This document shows, piece after piece, positions 53,015-62,136 of a stretch of 64,000 nucleotides of DNA. Numbering within the stretch: the first letter of the stretch is position 1; the number at the start of each line of letters is the position of its first letter. This DNA comes from an uncultured Candidatus Melainabacteria bacterium (GTDB lineage Bacteria; Cyanobacteriota; Vampirovibrionia; Gastranaerophilales; Gastranaerophilaceae). The notes beneath the pieces were generated by a model that made no database searches, was not told the DNA's origin, and was given only the letters and a program-made list of their open reading frames with translations. Location of the stretch: the NCBI GenBank assembly GCA_934718135.1, contig CAKUZW010000007.1, positions 1-64,000 of the forward strand, written 5' to 3'. The translations under genes were made by a program, and so were the position numbers.

Positions 53015-53871
53015 AAGGGACAAGGAAATATGGAAATAAGGGAATAAGTTCGTTACGTTTTTATTAATCATGTCATTGCGAACGGGTCTTGAAAAGTTAT
53101 TTTTCAAGTTAGATAATAGTCTCCAGTGTCGCAATCCCTGACAAGTTTTGCCATTGTCTAATTCGTTAGGGATTACTACGTCACTCTGTGTTTCTGTCTG
53201 ACACTTCACCTCGCCATAAACGTGACTCCGTGTCTGCCAAATATGTCCTGCGGACAGCCTATCGTTTTGGCAGACAGCTCCGCACTCTGCTCGGTTCGTT
53301 CTCGTAATGACATGCAGAATATTTTCTGTAACGAACTTATTTCCTTAAATCAACATTGATAGATTCTGAATAACTTGAAAATTTTATACTCATTCTTCGC
53401 AAAAAATTTTCTAAGTTTTCAGAATGACAGTTCTATTAATAGGGGTTCGGGGGCAAAGCCCCTGATGACTCGAACCATTTAATCATTCGTGTTTTTCTTT
53501 TTCGGTTCAACTTTTTCTTTTTTCCTCGAAACAAAAAAGAAAAAGTGAACAAAAGAAATTGGCTATTTACATAATTCGTTAGGGATTACTACGTCACTCT
53601 GTGTAGACTTTTGAACTTTTTGTTCAATATCGTTCCTCGTAATGACATTGTTTAGTGTTTGTAGATTCTTCGGCTAAAGCCTCAGAATGACGACTATTGA
53701 GGTGTCACCCTGAACTTGATTCAGGGTCTATCCATTTGATTTGTTATTTAATCAACATTGATAGATTCTGAATCACTTGAAAATTTAGTGCTCATACTTC
53801 ACACAAATTTTCTAAGCTTTCAGAATGACATAAAATCGGAACGAACCTATTTCCCTATTTCCTTGTCCCTT
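53015..53871. repeat. 857-bp composite element with inverted terminal repeats, non-coding
   Basis: AAGGGACAAGGAAATA (53015-53030) and TATTTCCTTGTCCCTT (53856-53871) are perfect 16-bp inverted repeats, with weaker pairing over about 40 bp. Inside: a 246-bp unit (53069-53314) shared with the pilin insertion; two direct TCAACATTGATAGATTCTGA segments (about 53347 and 53754); a GC hairpin unit (53439-53550) inverted relative to 47909-48020; and a TAGGGATTACTACGTCACTC fragment (about 53580). No transposase or other gene. 53872-53952 holds only the leader of the next gene. Confidence 0.8.
53069..53314. repeat. 246-bp repeat unit (copy of 18827-19072)
   Basis: Begins and ends with CATG (CATGTCATTGCG ... 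CTCGTAATGACATG). Same length as the copy at 18827-19072, the last 110 bp identical by eye. That part folds into nested hairpins: TCTGCCAAA...TTTGGCAGA around GTCC-TGC-GGAC. Confidence 0.85.
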
Positions 53872-53952
53872 AAGAAATATTCCCTTTTTCACCGAAGAAT
53901 GTTATATTGAAAATGTAATCAAATAAAAACAGACTTCTGAAAAGGAATATTT

Positions 53953-54630
53953 ATGGAAAATTTGTCAGGTCAACTAAATTCCATGAGAAATCAATATCGA
54001 CAAATATTTTTAGAGTATGCAAAATCTTTGCAAGATGAAATTTATACTCTAAAACCTACTGGTTGTAATGGTGAAATTTTTGACTCCTATGAAATAAATT
54101 CTGTCGGACAATGTTGGCAAAAAAAGGTTTTAAACCTGATAAATAAAAAACTGAAAGAGGAAATTTCATCTAATCTTCAATTGGTTGCAACGGCAAGAAA
54201 ATCTTGTCACTGTGTGGGGTGTGGCGTTTGTTGCAAGTTTGCAGTTAGCGAGTTTTCGCCTGTTGAACTTTCTCAAAAAGCAGAAAGTGGTGATTCTTTT
54301 GCCAAACAATTTATAAACACTTTTGTTCCGTATTCCTCAATTGAAGAGGCTCAAAAAATATTCCCCGAATACTTAGAAATGCTTAATCGTCAAAATGAAA
54401 CTAACTATTATATTTACCATTGTCCAAAAGTAACAGATGATAACAGATGCCCTGATTATGAAAATCGTCCGCAAATATGTAGGGATTTTCCTGACAATCC
54501 GATTGCTTTTTTACCGTTAACTTGCGGGTACAAAAATTGGAAATCAAAGTCTGAACCTATTATGCTAAAATTGAATGCAATGGCAGAAATTCTAAATTAT
54601 TACAAGGCAACATTAGAAAAAGTTATTTAA
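53953..54630 (+). CDS. YkgJ-family cysteine-cluster protein
   Basis: 225 residues. CHCVGCGVCCKFAV (about 83-96) and CPDYENRPQICRDFPDNP (about 170-187) are the YkgJ (UPF0153-type) metal-binding motifs, probably zinc or an iron-sulfur cluster. Function unsettled in the family. AAAGGAATA precedes the ATG. rlmN starts 37 bp after, so they probably share an operon. Confidence 0.85.
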   Translation: MENLSGQLNSMRNQYRQIFLEYAKSLQDEIYTLKPTGCNGEIFDSYEINSVGQCWQKKVLNLINKKLKEEISSNLQLVATARKSCHCVGCGVCCKFAVSEFSPVELSQKAESGDSFAKQFINTFVPYSSIEEAQKIFPEYLEMLNRQNETNYYIYHCPKVTDDNRCPDYENRPQICRDFPDNPIAFLPLTCGYKNWKSKSEPIMLKLNAMAEILNYYKATLEKVI

Positions 54631-54667
54631 ATTGTACAAAAATTTTTTAGCATGGGATAATTATTTT

Positions 54668-55690
54668 ATGGAAAATTTATCAGGATTAACACTAAAAGAA
54701 ATAGAACAAATTACAGATAACTTGGGGGCGTCAAAATTCAGAGCCCGCCAAATTCACAATTGGATTTACCTCAAATCTGTTAAAGCGATTGATGAAATGA
54801 CAGATTTGTCTGTGAAATTTAGAGAAGAATTAAAAAAAGTTGCAAAAGTTACAGACATAAAAATCAAGGTTAAACAGGTAAGCACTGACGGGACTATAAA
54901 ATATTTACTAGAATTCCCTGATGGCGAGTGTGTTGAAACTGTTTTGATGAGGTTTGACAATCGGGCTAATTTGACAGCTTGTGTTAGTTCGCAAGTCGGA
55001 TGTGCTGTGAATTGTTCATTCTGTGCAACCGGTAAACGTGGATTTATCAGGAATTTGACTTACAAAGAAATTATTGAACAAGTTTTGACAATTCAAAGAG
55101 ATACAGGGTTGAAGGTTACAAATGTTGTTTTTATGGGACAAGGCGAACCGTTGTTGAACCTTGATAATGTTTTAAAGGCAATGGAAATGTTTAATGAAAA
55201 CTTCCAAATCGGTGCCAGACGTTTGACGGTTTCAACATCAGGTATTATTCCACAAATTAAAAAACTTGCTGATCTTGATATGCAATCTACACTTGCACTG
55301 TCTTTACACGCTTCTAACCACGAAACCCGTAAGAAATTAATGCAAATTGAAAATAAATACCCAATGGATGAACTTCATAAGGCATTGAAATACTACGTTG
55401 AAAAAACAGGCAGAAGAATTACGATTGAGTATCTTTTGATTAAAGATTTGAACGACACTGTAGAGTCTGCAAAACAATTAGCTGCGTATTTGAAAGACAT
55501 AAAATGCAATATAAATTTAATTCCATACAATCCGACTGCTCAAAACGATTATAAACGCCCTTCAAATAATTCTATTATGAAATTTAAATACTTGATGGAG
55601 CATTCAGGCAAGAAAGTAACCGTTCGATTGGAACGTGGTGGTGATATTGATGCTGCTTGTGGTCAGTTGAGCGGGAAAGTTAAAGCCTAA
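54668..55690 (+). CDS. rlmN: 23S rRNA (adenine-2503-C2) methyltransferase
   Basis: Radical SAM enzyme that methylates A2503 of 23S rRNA and A37 of some tRNAs. 340 residues. CAVNCSFCATGKRGF is the CxxxCxxC cluster motif; VVFMGQGEPLLNLDNV, TLALSLHASNHETR and the C-terminal RGGDIDAACGQL Cys are typical. ATG 54668 gives the usual MENLSGLTLKEI start. Confidence 0.96.
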   Translation: MENLSGLTLKEIEQITDNLGASKFRARQIHNWIYLKSVKAIDEMTDLSVKFREELKKVAKVTDIKIKVKQVSTDGTIKYLLEFPDGECVETVLMRFDNRANLTACVSSQVGCAVNCSFCATGKRGFIRNLTYKEIIEQVLTIQRDTGLKVTNVVFMGQGEPLLNLDNVLKAMEMFNENFQIGARRLTVSTSGIIPQIKKLADLDMQSTLALSLHASNHETRKKLMQIENKYPMDELHKALKYYVEKTGRRITIEYLLIKDLNDTVESAKQLAAYLKDIKCNINLIPYNPTAQNDYKRPSNNSIMKFKYLMEHSGKKVTVRLERGGDIDAACGQLSGKVKA

Positions 55691-55847
55691 TTGTGCATTT
55701 AGCCTCTTTTGAATCTCTCTTTTTTATATTAAGAAATATTACAAAATATATACAAAATAGATAAGAAATAGGCAATTTTTCAATCTAAAAATACTTTATA
55801 TAAATGTAAGGGAAATAAAAAAGAGTATAAACAAAGGGGATTGAAAA

Positions 55848-56018
55848 ATGAGAAAAGAATATGAAATGGTAACAGTTAGCGAATATGTAAAATCATTAGA
55901 TAACGTAAAATGTACATCAATTGCAGAAAAAGAAATTGCAAACCAAGTTGAAAAATATTTATTGAACGTTCAAAGAGCAAAAACAAATGAAAAAATCGTT
56001 GAAGCTTTACTTGCATAG
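55848..56018 (+). CDS. Small hypothetical protein, 56 aa
   Basis: Short open frame with a good ribosome site (AAAGGGG) 7 bases before ATG 55848. The product starts MRKEYEMVTVSEYVKSLDNV and ends NEKIVEALLA. Soluble and mostly helical, one Cys. Composition and spacing are gene-like and a perfect palindromic terminator follows. No family recognised. Confidence 0.6.
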   Translation: MRKEYEMVTVSEYVKSLDNVKCTSIAEKEIANQVEKYLLNVQRAKTNEKIVEALLA

Positions 56019-56045
56019 GTTTAATAAATATGAATAAAAAGTTTT

Positions 56046-56073
56046 GCGGGAATTGATAATTATCAATTCCCGC
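56046..56073. terminator. 28-bp perfect palindrome
   Basis: GCGGGAATTGATAA followed by its exact complement TTATCAATTCCCGC, between the 56-aa gene and convergent rnhA. Likely a bidirectional terminator. Confidence 0.7.
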
Positions 56074-56099
56074 ATTGATTTAATAAAAGTTTTTTTCAA

Positions 56100-56576
56100 T
56101 TATTGTAAACATCCGGTGTCGTCAAGCAAATTTTCACCATTTGCAGACTCAACAGCCATCTGGTCACAGCGTTCATTGAATTCATGTCCGTTATGCCCTT
56201 TGACCCAAATGAATTTTACATTATGTTTTTCTTTTGCTTTTAATAATCTTTTCCACAAGTCTTGGTTTTTAACAGGTTGTTTATTTGCTCCTTTCCAACC
56301 TTTTTTTATCCAACTGTCAACCCATTTTTGATTGAAGGCATCAACTAAATACTTTGAATCAGACGTCAACTCAACATCGCAAGGCTTTTTAAGAGCTTCA
56401 AGTCCGACAATTGCCGCTAAAAGTTCCATTCTATTGTTTGTTGTAACCTTAAATCCTTGTGTGATTTCTTTTTTATGGACAGTTCCGTTATCATCTTCTG
56501 CGATAAGAATTGTTCCATATCCACCTTTCCCGGGGTTTCCGCTACAAGCTCCGTCTGTGTATATTTTAATTAGCAT
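56100..56576 (-). CDS. rnhA: Ribonuclease HI
   Basis: Cleaves RNA in RNA-DNA hybrids. 158 residues from ATG 56576 (AAGGATAG upstream). Catalytic acids in YTDGACSGNPG (Asp), NRMELLAAIVGL (Glu), TSDSKYLVDA (Asp) and the C-terminal NERCDQMA (Asp). The basic handle WIKKGWKGANKQPVKN is present. Six bases after the helicase stop, so an operon. Confidence 0.96.
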   Translation of the reverse strand: MLIKIYTDGACSGNPGKGGYGTILIAEDDNGTVHKKEITQGFKVTTNNRMELLAAIVGLEALKKPCDVELTSDSKYLVDAFNQKWVDSWIKKGWKGANKQPVKNQDLWKRLLKAKEKHNVKFIWVKGHNGHEFNERCDQMAVESANGENLLDDTGCLQ

Positions 56577-56581
56577 AAAAA

Positions 56582-58594
56582 CTATCCTTCTTCTGTAATA
56601 TCCCATTTTTCAAGCACATCGTCCGGCATTCCGTCCAAAAATCTTGATGGTTTTGATAACACCATATTCATTGAATAATCGTACATATCAACAGGATATG
56701 TTATATATAAATTATTCTTTGCTCGTGTCGCTGCAACATACATTAGTCGCAGTTCTTCATCCATTTCTTCTTCTGAATTAAACGAATAAGCACTTGGAAA
56801 TCTTCCGTCAACTGCTCCAATTATAAATACCGTATCCCACTCAAGCCCTTTAGCTGAATGAATTGTTGAAATCGTAAGAGCTTCATCATCAGAATTCTTT
56901 TTGTACATTCCTTCAACACTGGCATCAGGCGGTTCAAGAGCCAAATCACTTATGAAACCTTCAAGATTGCTATACTGAGTTGACAAATATTCAAAATGGT
57001 CTAAATCTTTCTCCCTCTTTGAAAAATCATCGTATTTATCTTTCAAAATCGGTCGATAATAATTTATTACGGCTTCGACAATTTCTTCCGGTTTCTTTTT
57101 GGGCAAAACATCACGAAGTTCGCCAAGTGTTGAAAATAACGGAGTCAAGCTTTGGGTTTTATTTGACGGTAAAAGTTTGACATCCGGATTAAGATGTCCT
57201 TTAACAACCGGCATGATGTTGTTGACAGTTGAGGAACCAACCCCTTTTAATAGAAGCAAAATTCTTGTCAAACTAATAACATCATCAGGGTTTAGAATTA
57301 CTCTCAAATGAGCTATAATATCTTTTATATGTGCCGTTTCCATAAATTTTGGGCCGCCAAATTTTTGGAACGGTATTGCACGTTTTGAAAGTTCAATTTC
57401 TAAATTGTAAGACATTCTGGCGTTTCGTGTCAAAACACAAATGTCAGACAAATTTATATCTTCGTCCAACAATTCCAAAATTCTTTGGCAAATAAAATCC
57501 GCTTCCATTTGAGTGTCTTTTGCACAAATTAGGGCAGGAACTTGCGGAGATACAATATCAGAAAATAATTTTTTTGTATATTTTTCTTTAGCCTTTTCAA
57601 TTATTGCATTTGTGAATTTTAGGATATTCTGTGTACTTCTGTAATTTTGTTCAAGCTTGATTATTCGTGTATTTTCAAACATTTTAGGAAAGTCTAGAAT
57701 GTTTCTGTAATTTGCACCACGGAAAGAATAAATACTTTGAGCATCATCTCCCACAGCCATAATATTGTTATGTTCAGAGGCTAAAAGTCTTATTACATCT
57801 GCTTGAAGTGTGTTTGTATCTTGGTATTCGTCAACCATTATGTATTTGTATTCGTTAGATAATCTTTTGCGTAATGCTTCGTTGTTTTCCAAGAGAAGTT
57901 TTACATACAAAAGCAAATCATCATAATCTAAAACAGAATTTTCTCTTTTATATGCAACGTAAGCTTTGTGAACTTCAATAATTTTATCTTCGCAATGAGT
58001 AAATTGAGGAAATTCATCTGCAATTATTTTTTTTGTAGGAGTAACTTTGTTTATACTTTTTGAATAAATATCTAAAAGTGTTGATTTTTTAGGAAATCTT
58101 TTTTCTTTTTTAGAAAACATTTGCCCAACAATATGATTTATAACGTCTTCGCAATCTGCTCGATCCATTATTGTAAAGTTGTTTTTTAGCCCTAAAAGTT
58201 TAGAATATTTTCTTAAAATAATATTTGCAAAAGAGTGAAAAGTTCCGCCTGCAACTTTTTCGCAACGATTATCTAAAACAATTGTTGCACGAGATAACAT
58301 TTCTGCAGCGGCTTTTTTGGTGAAAGTCAACAGCAATATATTTTCCGGTTTAACCCCGTCTTCAATTAGCCTTGCAACACGGTAGGTCAAGGTTTTAGTT
58401 TTGCCGGAGCCTGCTCCTGCGATAACCAAAATTGCACCTTCTTTTGATTTAACAGCTTCAAGTTGAGCTTCATTAAGGTCTTGTTCATAATTTACTTTGT
58501 AATCCGTTTTTATGGCATCACGTTTTTTTAGCACGTATTTTTTACGTGCCGGTGATGATGATTTTTGTTCAATAATTGATGTTTTTTCTCCCAT
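56582..58594 (-). CDS. UvrD/PcrA-type superfamily 1 DNA helicase
   Basis: 670 residues from ATG 58594 (AAAGGGA upstream). Motif I AGAGSGKTKTLTYRV; LTFTKKAAAEML; DEYQDTN (motif II); GDDAQSIYSFRGA (III); LEQNYRST (IV); TIHSAKGLEWDTVFIIG (V); LRLMYVAATRAKNNL (VI). A 3'-5' helicase of repair or replication. It is somewhat shorter than classic UvrD and lacks the C-terminal RNA-polymerase-binding tail; with rnhA it may form an R-loop-processing pair (inference). Confidence 0.92.
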   Translation of the reverse strand: MGEKTSIIEQKSSSPARKKYVLKKRDAIKTDYKVNYEQDLNEAQLEAVKSKEGAILVIAGAGSGKTKTLTYRVARLIEDGVKPENILLLTFTKKAAAEMLSRATIVLDNRCEKVAGGTFHSFANIILRKYSKLLGLKNNFTIMDRADCEDVINHIVGQMFSKKEKRFPKKSTLLDIYSKSINKVTPTKKIIADEFPQFTHCEDKIIEVHKAYVAYKRENSVLDYDDLLLYVKLLLENNEALRKRLSNEYKYIMVDEYQDTNTLQADVIRLLASEHNNIMAVGDDAQSIYSFRGANYRNILDFPKMFENTRIIKLEQNYRSTQNILKFTNAIIEKAKEKYTKKLFSDIVSPQVPALICAKDTQMEADFICQRILELLDEDINLSDICVLTRNARMSYNLEIELSKRAIPFQKFGGPKFMETAHIKDIIAHLRVILNPDDVISLTRILLLLKGVGSSTVNNIMPVVKGHLNPDVKLLPSNKTQSLTPLFSTLGELRDVLPKKKPEEIVEAVINYYRPILKDKYDDFSKREKDLDHFEYLSTQYSNLEGFISDLALEPPDASVEGMYKKNSDDEALTISTIHSAKGLEWDTVFIIGAVDGRFPSAYSFNSEEEMDEELRLMYVAATRAKNNLYITYPVDMYDYSMNMVLSKPSRFLDGMPDDVLEKWDITEEG

Positions 58595-58751
58595 AAAAAT
58601 CCCTTTACTTTGCTTATTATAGTTCACATACAAATGGGTTTTCAATAATTTTTTGTAAAGTTTTTATAAGATAAGCAATGTTTTTCTAATTTTTTAGCTC
58701 TAAACGACCGATAAATATTATGTGTGTAAAAAATAAAAATGAGAGATTAGA

Positions 58752-59288
58752 ATGAAGAAATTTGTTATTTTATTAGGTTTGATAGTGATTTATGTTTTTT
58801 CTTATGCCGGAATTGCTCAGGCTATGGATAATTACGGCAAATGGTTTATGCCAAAATATTTAAAAACATACATTCAACCCGGACATTCAAGAACCATTAT
58901 GATGAAACATGCCTTTTCCGAATGGTCAAGACTAACTAAGAACAAATTTATTTTTTACTATGTTGATAATCCTAAACTTGCTCAAATTGAAGTTTATTTT
59001 GTTTCAATAATCCCAAATGCTGATAGAGAAATAGGTTTGACAACAACATCAAGATTGAGTAGCAAAAAAATGACACATGCTAAAATTCTGATTGCTGATA
59101 AAACAAGTAAAGGTAAAAAACTTGGCAATGATGCTGTTTATACTGTAATGTTACACGAAATCGGGCATGCAATGGGACTTCTTGAACATTCAAAAGAACC
59201 GTTGAGTATTATGTACCCAACAGAAAATGATGCCCAAGAAATCCAAAAGTCTGATTTGAAAAATTTATATGATATTTACGGTTGGTAA
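58752..59288 (+). CDS. Matrixin-like zinc metalloprotease, secreted
   Basis: 178 residues. Signal peptide about 1-24 (ends IAQAM). Catalytic HEIGHAMGLLEHS at about 135-147, then the Met-turn SIMYPT. The usual third zinc His of HExxHxxGxxH is at position 11; here that place is Glu and the next residue His, so metal binding may differ. Mature domain about 154 residues, a compact metzincin. A paralogue is encoded tail-to-tail at 59289-59822. Confidence 0.85.
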   Translation: MKKFVILLGLIVIYVFSYAGIAQAMDNYGKWFMPKYLKTYIQPGHSRTIMMKHAFSEWSRLTKNKFIFYYVDNPKLAQIEVYFVSIIPNADREIGLTTTSRLSSKKMTHAKILIADKTSKGKKLGNDAVYTVMLHEIGHAMGLLEHSKEPLSIMYPTENDAQEIQKSDLKNLYDIYGW

Positions 59289-59822
59289 TTATTTGTTTAG
59301 CCAATTCCAATCATAAATTCTAAACAATCTTTTTTGGTCAAGTTTTGTAATATCTTGTGCTTCAGATAGCGGCATAAACATTATTGTAGACTCTTTTCTG
59401 TCCATATCTGACAAGCCTAATGCGTGACCGATTTCATGAAGCATTGTTGTATAAATCATATTGTTTGAAGCTTTTGTGTTTTTATTTGCAATTTTAATTT
59501 CTGCTTTTGTTATATATCCATTCTTTACTGTTGTTTTATAAGAACCTAAAGGGGTATCTGTAGCATCAACTTTTTCTACAAACACGACATCAATATTTGC
59601 GGGTCCTTCATTTTTAAAAACAAAAGAAAGTTTTCCAAAGCTTGCACTTTGCCATTTCAAAAATGCTCTTTTCATCATAAGTGCAGATTTGTCTTCTTTT
59701 GGAATATAAACTGAAATTTTAGAAGTTTGCCAATGTGGAACTTGTACGGTATTAGCTTGTCCAAAACTTACAAGTGCAATTCCAAAAACTAAAAATAGCG
59801 ATAATATAAATTTTTTAATCAT
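59289..59822 (-). CDS. Second matrixin-like metalloprotease, secreted
   Basis: 177 residues. Signal peptide about 1-22 (ends FGQA). Catalytic HEIGHALGLSDMD, where the third ligand position is Asp, as in snapalysin-type HExxHxxGxxD; Met-turn STIMFMP. Similar along its length to the 58752 gene (MMKRAFLKWQ / MMKHAFSEWS; YTTMLHEIGHA / YTVMLHEIGHA), so they are paralogues. The stop codon directly abuts that of the other gene. Confidence 0.83.
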   Translation of the reverse strand: MIKKFILSLFLVFGIALVSFGQANTVQVPHWQTSKISVYIPKEDKSALMMKRAFLKWQSASFGKLSFVFKNEGPANIDVVFVEKVDATDTPLGSYKTTVKNGYITKAEIKIANKNTKASNNMIYTTMLHEIGHALGLSDMDRKESTIMFMPLSEAQDITKLDQKRLFRIYDWNWLNK

Positions 59823-59922
59823 AATAACTCCTTTATTTTGCTCAAATTATAATTTATTTTTACTAAAAAATCAAATCAAAATTTTATGCTAGAATATTTT
59901 GGAAACTTAAGGAGTTGCAGGC

Positions 59923-60474
59923 ATGAGTGAAAGAGAAAAAATGATTAATGGTGACATTTATGCACCATTTTGTGAAGAACTTGAACAAGATAGATTTCGA
60001 GCAAAGAAAATGTGTCTGGAATACAACACTCTATTGCCTGAACAAAAAGAAGAAAAGCAAAAAATCTTAAAGTCTTTGTTAGGAAATTTCGGGGACAACA
60101 GTATTATTGAGCCGAATTTTTTCTGCGATTACGGCTATAATATTGAATTTGACGGTTTTGTATATATAAATCATAACAGTGTATTTTTAGATTGTGCAAA
60201 GATTAAAATTGGTGCTGATACCTTTATTGGTCCGAATTGTGGGCTGTATACCGCAATCCACCCAACAAATGCAAAAGAAAGAATTGAAGGAAAAGAATGG
60301 GCAAAACCGATTACTATTGGTAAAGGCGTTTGGCTTGGCGGTAATGTTGTTGTTCTTCCGGGGGTAACAATTGGCGACAGGGCTGTAATTGGTGCAGGTT
60401 CTGTTGTAACAAAAGATATCCCAAATGACGTTGTTGCATTCGGAAATCCTTGTAAAGTGATTAAAAATTTGTAA
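59923..60474 (+). CDS. Maltose/galactoside O-acetyltransferase family
   Basis: 183 residues. An N-terminal MAC domain (MINGDIYAPFCEELEQDRFR) precedes a left-handed beta helix with hexapeptide repeats (IGKGVWLGGNVVVLPGVTIG, then DRAVIGAGSVVTKDIP). Catalytic His in YTAIHPTNAKERI. Transfers acetyl from acetyl-CoA to sugars; acceptor unknown. AAGGAG precedes the ATG. Confidence 0.92.
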   Translation: MSEREKMINGDIYAPFCEELEQDRFRAKKMCLEYNTLLPEQKEEKQKILKSLLGNFGDNSIIEPNFFCDYGYNIEFDGFVYINHNSVFLDCAKIKIGADTFIGPNCGLYTAIHPTNAKERIEGKEWAKPITIGKGVWLGGNVVVLPGVTIGDRAVIGAGSVVTKDIPNDVVAFGNPCKVIKNL

Positions 60475-60544
60475 CATTTATTAAGATATATAGCAAAAAA
60501 TGATATGTTGTGTATTAATATGTGTGTAATAAAATGGTCTTTTT

Positions 60545-62038
60545 ATGGTGAAAGTAATTACTGAAAATTTTTCAACTTATCCGATGACAAGTTTTGGTTC
60601 AACTCGTCAAAATAATGCTGTAAAAACAGAAAATACTGAAACGCCCAAAATAAAAAATAACAATAAAAAAGACAAATTGGTTCCTCTTGGATTGATAGCA
60701 GGGGGAGGACTTTTGGTTTATTACGGGATTAAAAGACCAAGTACGACAACACTTTATAAAAATTTAGTGACCCAAAGATGCTATCAAATAGAGTCTTATG
60801 TTCAAGACTTTTCTTTATTCACAAAAAATTTAGTGAAAACCTCTTTCAATGAACCATTAATGTTTATTGAAAAGTTTAAACAATCTAAAAATATTGATAC
60901 CGCAAAACATTTGGAAGAAATTTCACTGTCTCAAAAACCGCAAATGGCAGTAGAATTGCTTGATAAAGCATTTAAAGATGTTCGACTTAATTTTGATGAA
61001 TCAATCGGAGCCGGAGCATCAGATTTTGATACTTTTGCTGTCACTATGGATAATTCCGCAAGAAAAGTTCGAGATGTTTTGAATGCTAAACGGTCTGCAA
61101 ATAATGTTGCATGTGGTGATTTAACATTAGTTCCACACTTGAAAGGCTCTAAATATTCAGATTTGGTTGAGGATTGCGAAACCAATTTAACCGCAACTGC
61201 AAATTCAGCTTACAACGCAATGGCTCGTATTCAGGACAACTGCTTGCATGATGTTATCAAATCTCAATCAAGGCTTATGGCTCAGGTTGTAACGGATTTT
61301 AGAAATCTCACACCTGAATTAAAATCAAAAATAATGGATGAAGCTTTTAATAGCGTAAGAAAGTTGTTAAATTTGCCTGAAACCTTCACGCCAAGTTATT
61401 CTAAAGAAACAACTTTGACTAATTTTGAAAAATTAGCTCAAGGGGATTTGGAATTTAGGGATGTTCCAAAAGAGGTGGAACATATTTATGATGGAAAAAC
61501 GTATTGCGAGTTTGTAAAAAATGATACTTTAAAACCTCAGGATTTACCGAAAGAGTTAGAAAATGTTTTTGACGGTAATATCTATTGGAATACTGTCAAA
61601 ACTGCAGATTTTTCTGAACTTAAACCTGAAGATATTAAAAAGATTTTCTATAGTGCTTCACCATATAATACAGTTAAAGATATCGGATTTATGATTGATA
61701 GAATTCGATTGTCTAAAGAGATAGATAAATCTTTGGGTAAAAATAACGAAAAGGTTTATGATAATTCGATTGCAAAGCTTGAGTATTTGTCTGTAAAACT
61801 TAAAGAAGTCGGAGAGAAAGAACTCTTAGAAAAATGCTCTAAAGATTTTGATATAGACTCTTTAGAACAAAGGAAAGTTTTGTTCTATTATGTAAATTCA
61901 TTAGCCAAAAAACTTGGATATAGCGATATAACCCAAATGGATAAACATTTGTCAGAAACAAATGCTGAGTATAATAAAATGTCTATAAGAAAATATATAG
62001 ATATTTATAGAGAAAATCCGGATATTTATTTTAGTTAA
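60545..62038 (+). CDS. Hypothetical 497-aa protein
   Basis: Function not recognised. N-terminal 45 residues disordered and charged, one hydrophobic segment (LVPLGLIAGGGLLVYYGI, about 45-62), then a long helical region with few Cys. An internal two-fold repeat is visible: KEVEHIYDGKTYCEFVKNDT and KELENVFDGNIYWNTVKTAD, about 37 residues apart. Likely membrane-tethered; which side carries the large domain cannot be told. No close neighbour in the same operon. Confidence 0.65.
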   Translation: MVKVITENFSTYPMTSFGSTRQNNAVKTENTETPKIKNNNKKDKLVPLGLIAGGGLLVYYGIKRPSTTTLYKNLVTQRCYQIESYVQDFSLFTKNLVKTSFNEPLMFIEKFKQSKNIDTAKHLEEISLSQKPQMAVELLDKAFKDVRLNFDESIGAGASDFDTFAVTMDNSARKVRDVLNAKRSANNVACGDLTLVPHLKGSKYSDLVEDCETNLTATANSAYNAMARIQDNCLHDVIKSQSRLMAQVVTDFRNLTPELKSKIMDEAFNSVRKLLNLPETFTPSYSKETTLTNFEKLAQGDLEFRDVPKEVEHIYDGKTYCEFVKNDTLKPQDLPKELENVFDGNIYWNTVKTADFSELKPEDIKKIFYSASPYNTVKDIGFMIDRIRLSKEIDKSLGKNNEKVYDNSIAKLEYLSVKLKEVGEKELLEKCSKDFDIDSLEQRKVLFYYVNSLAKKLGYSDITQMDKHLSETNAEYNKMSIRKYIDIYRENPDIYFS

Positions 62039-62072
62039 TTAATTTATTTGTTTCTAATATCCAAATATTAAA

Positions 62073-62086
62073 TTTTGTGCTATAAT
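62073..62086 (+). promoter_or_regulatory. Predicted extended -10 promoter of ppdK
   Basis: TGTGCTATAAT (TATAAT 62081-62086) with an extended -10 TG motif, and no good -35. A 50-nt leader runs to the ATG. Confidence 0.45.
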
Positions 62087-62136
62087 AACGGATATTATTT
62101 AGTGAGTGTTTATTATATTTTTAAAGGAGAAAACTT

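Noticed and set aside
52988..53209. 73-codon open frame on the minus strand, similar to part of the pilin ORF's N-terminus
   Set aside because: The similarity comes from the shared 246-bp repeat; it overlaps the end of the phosphoesterase and has no gene-like start.
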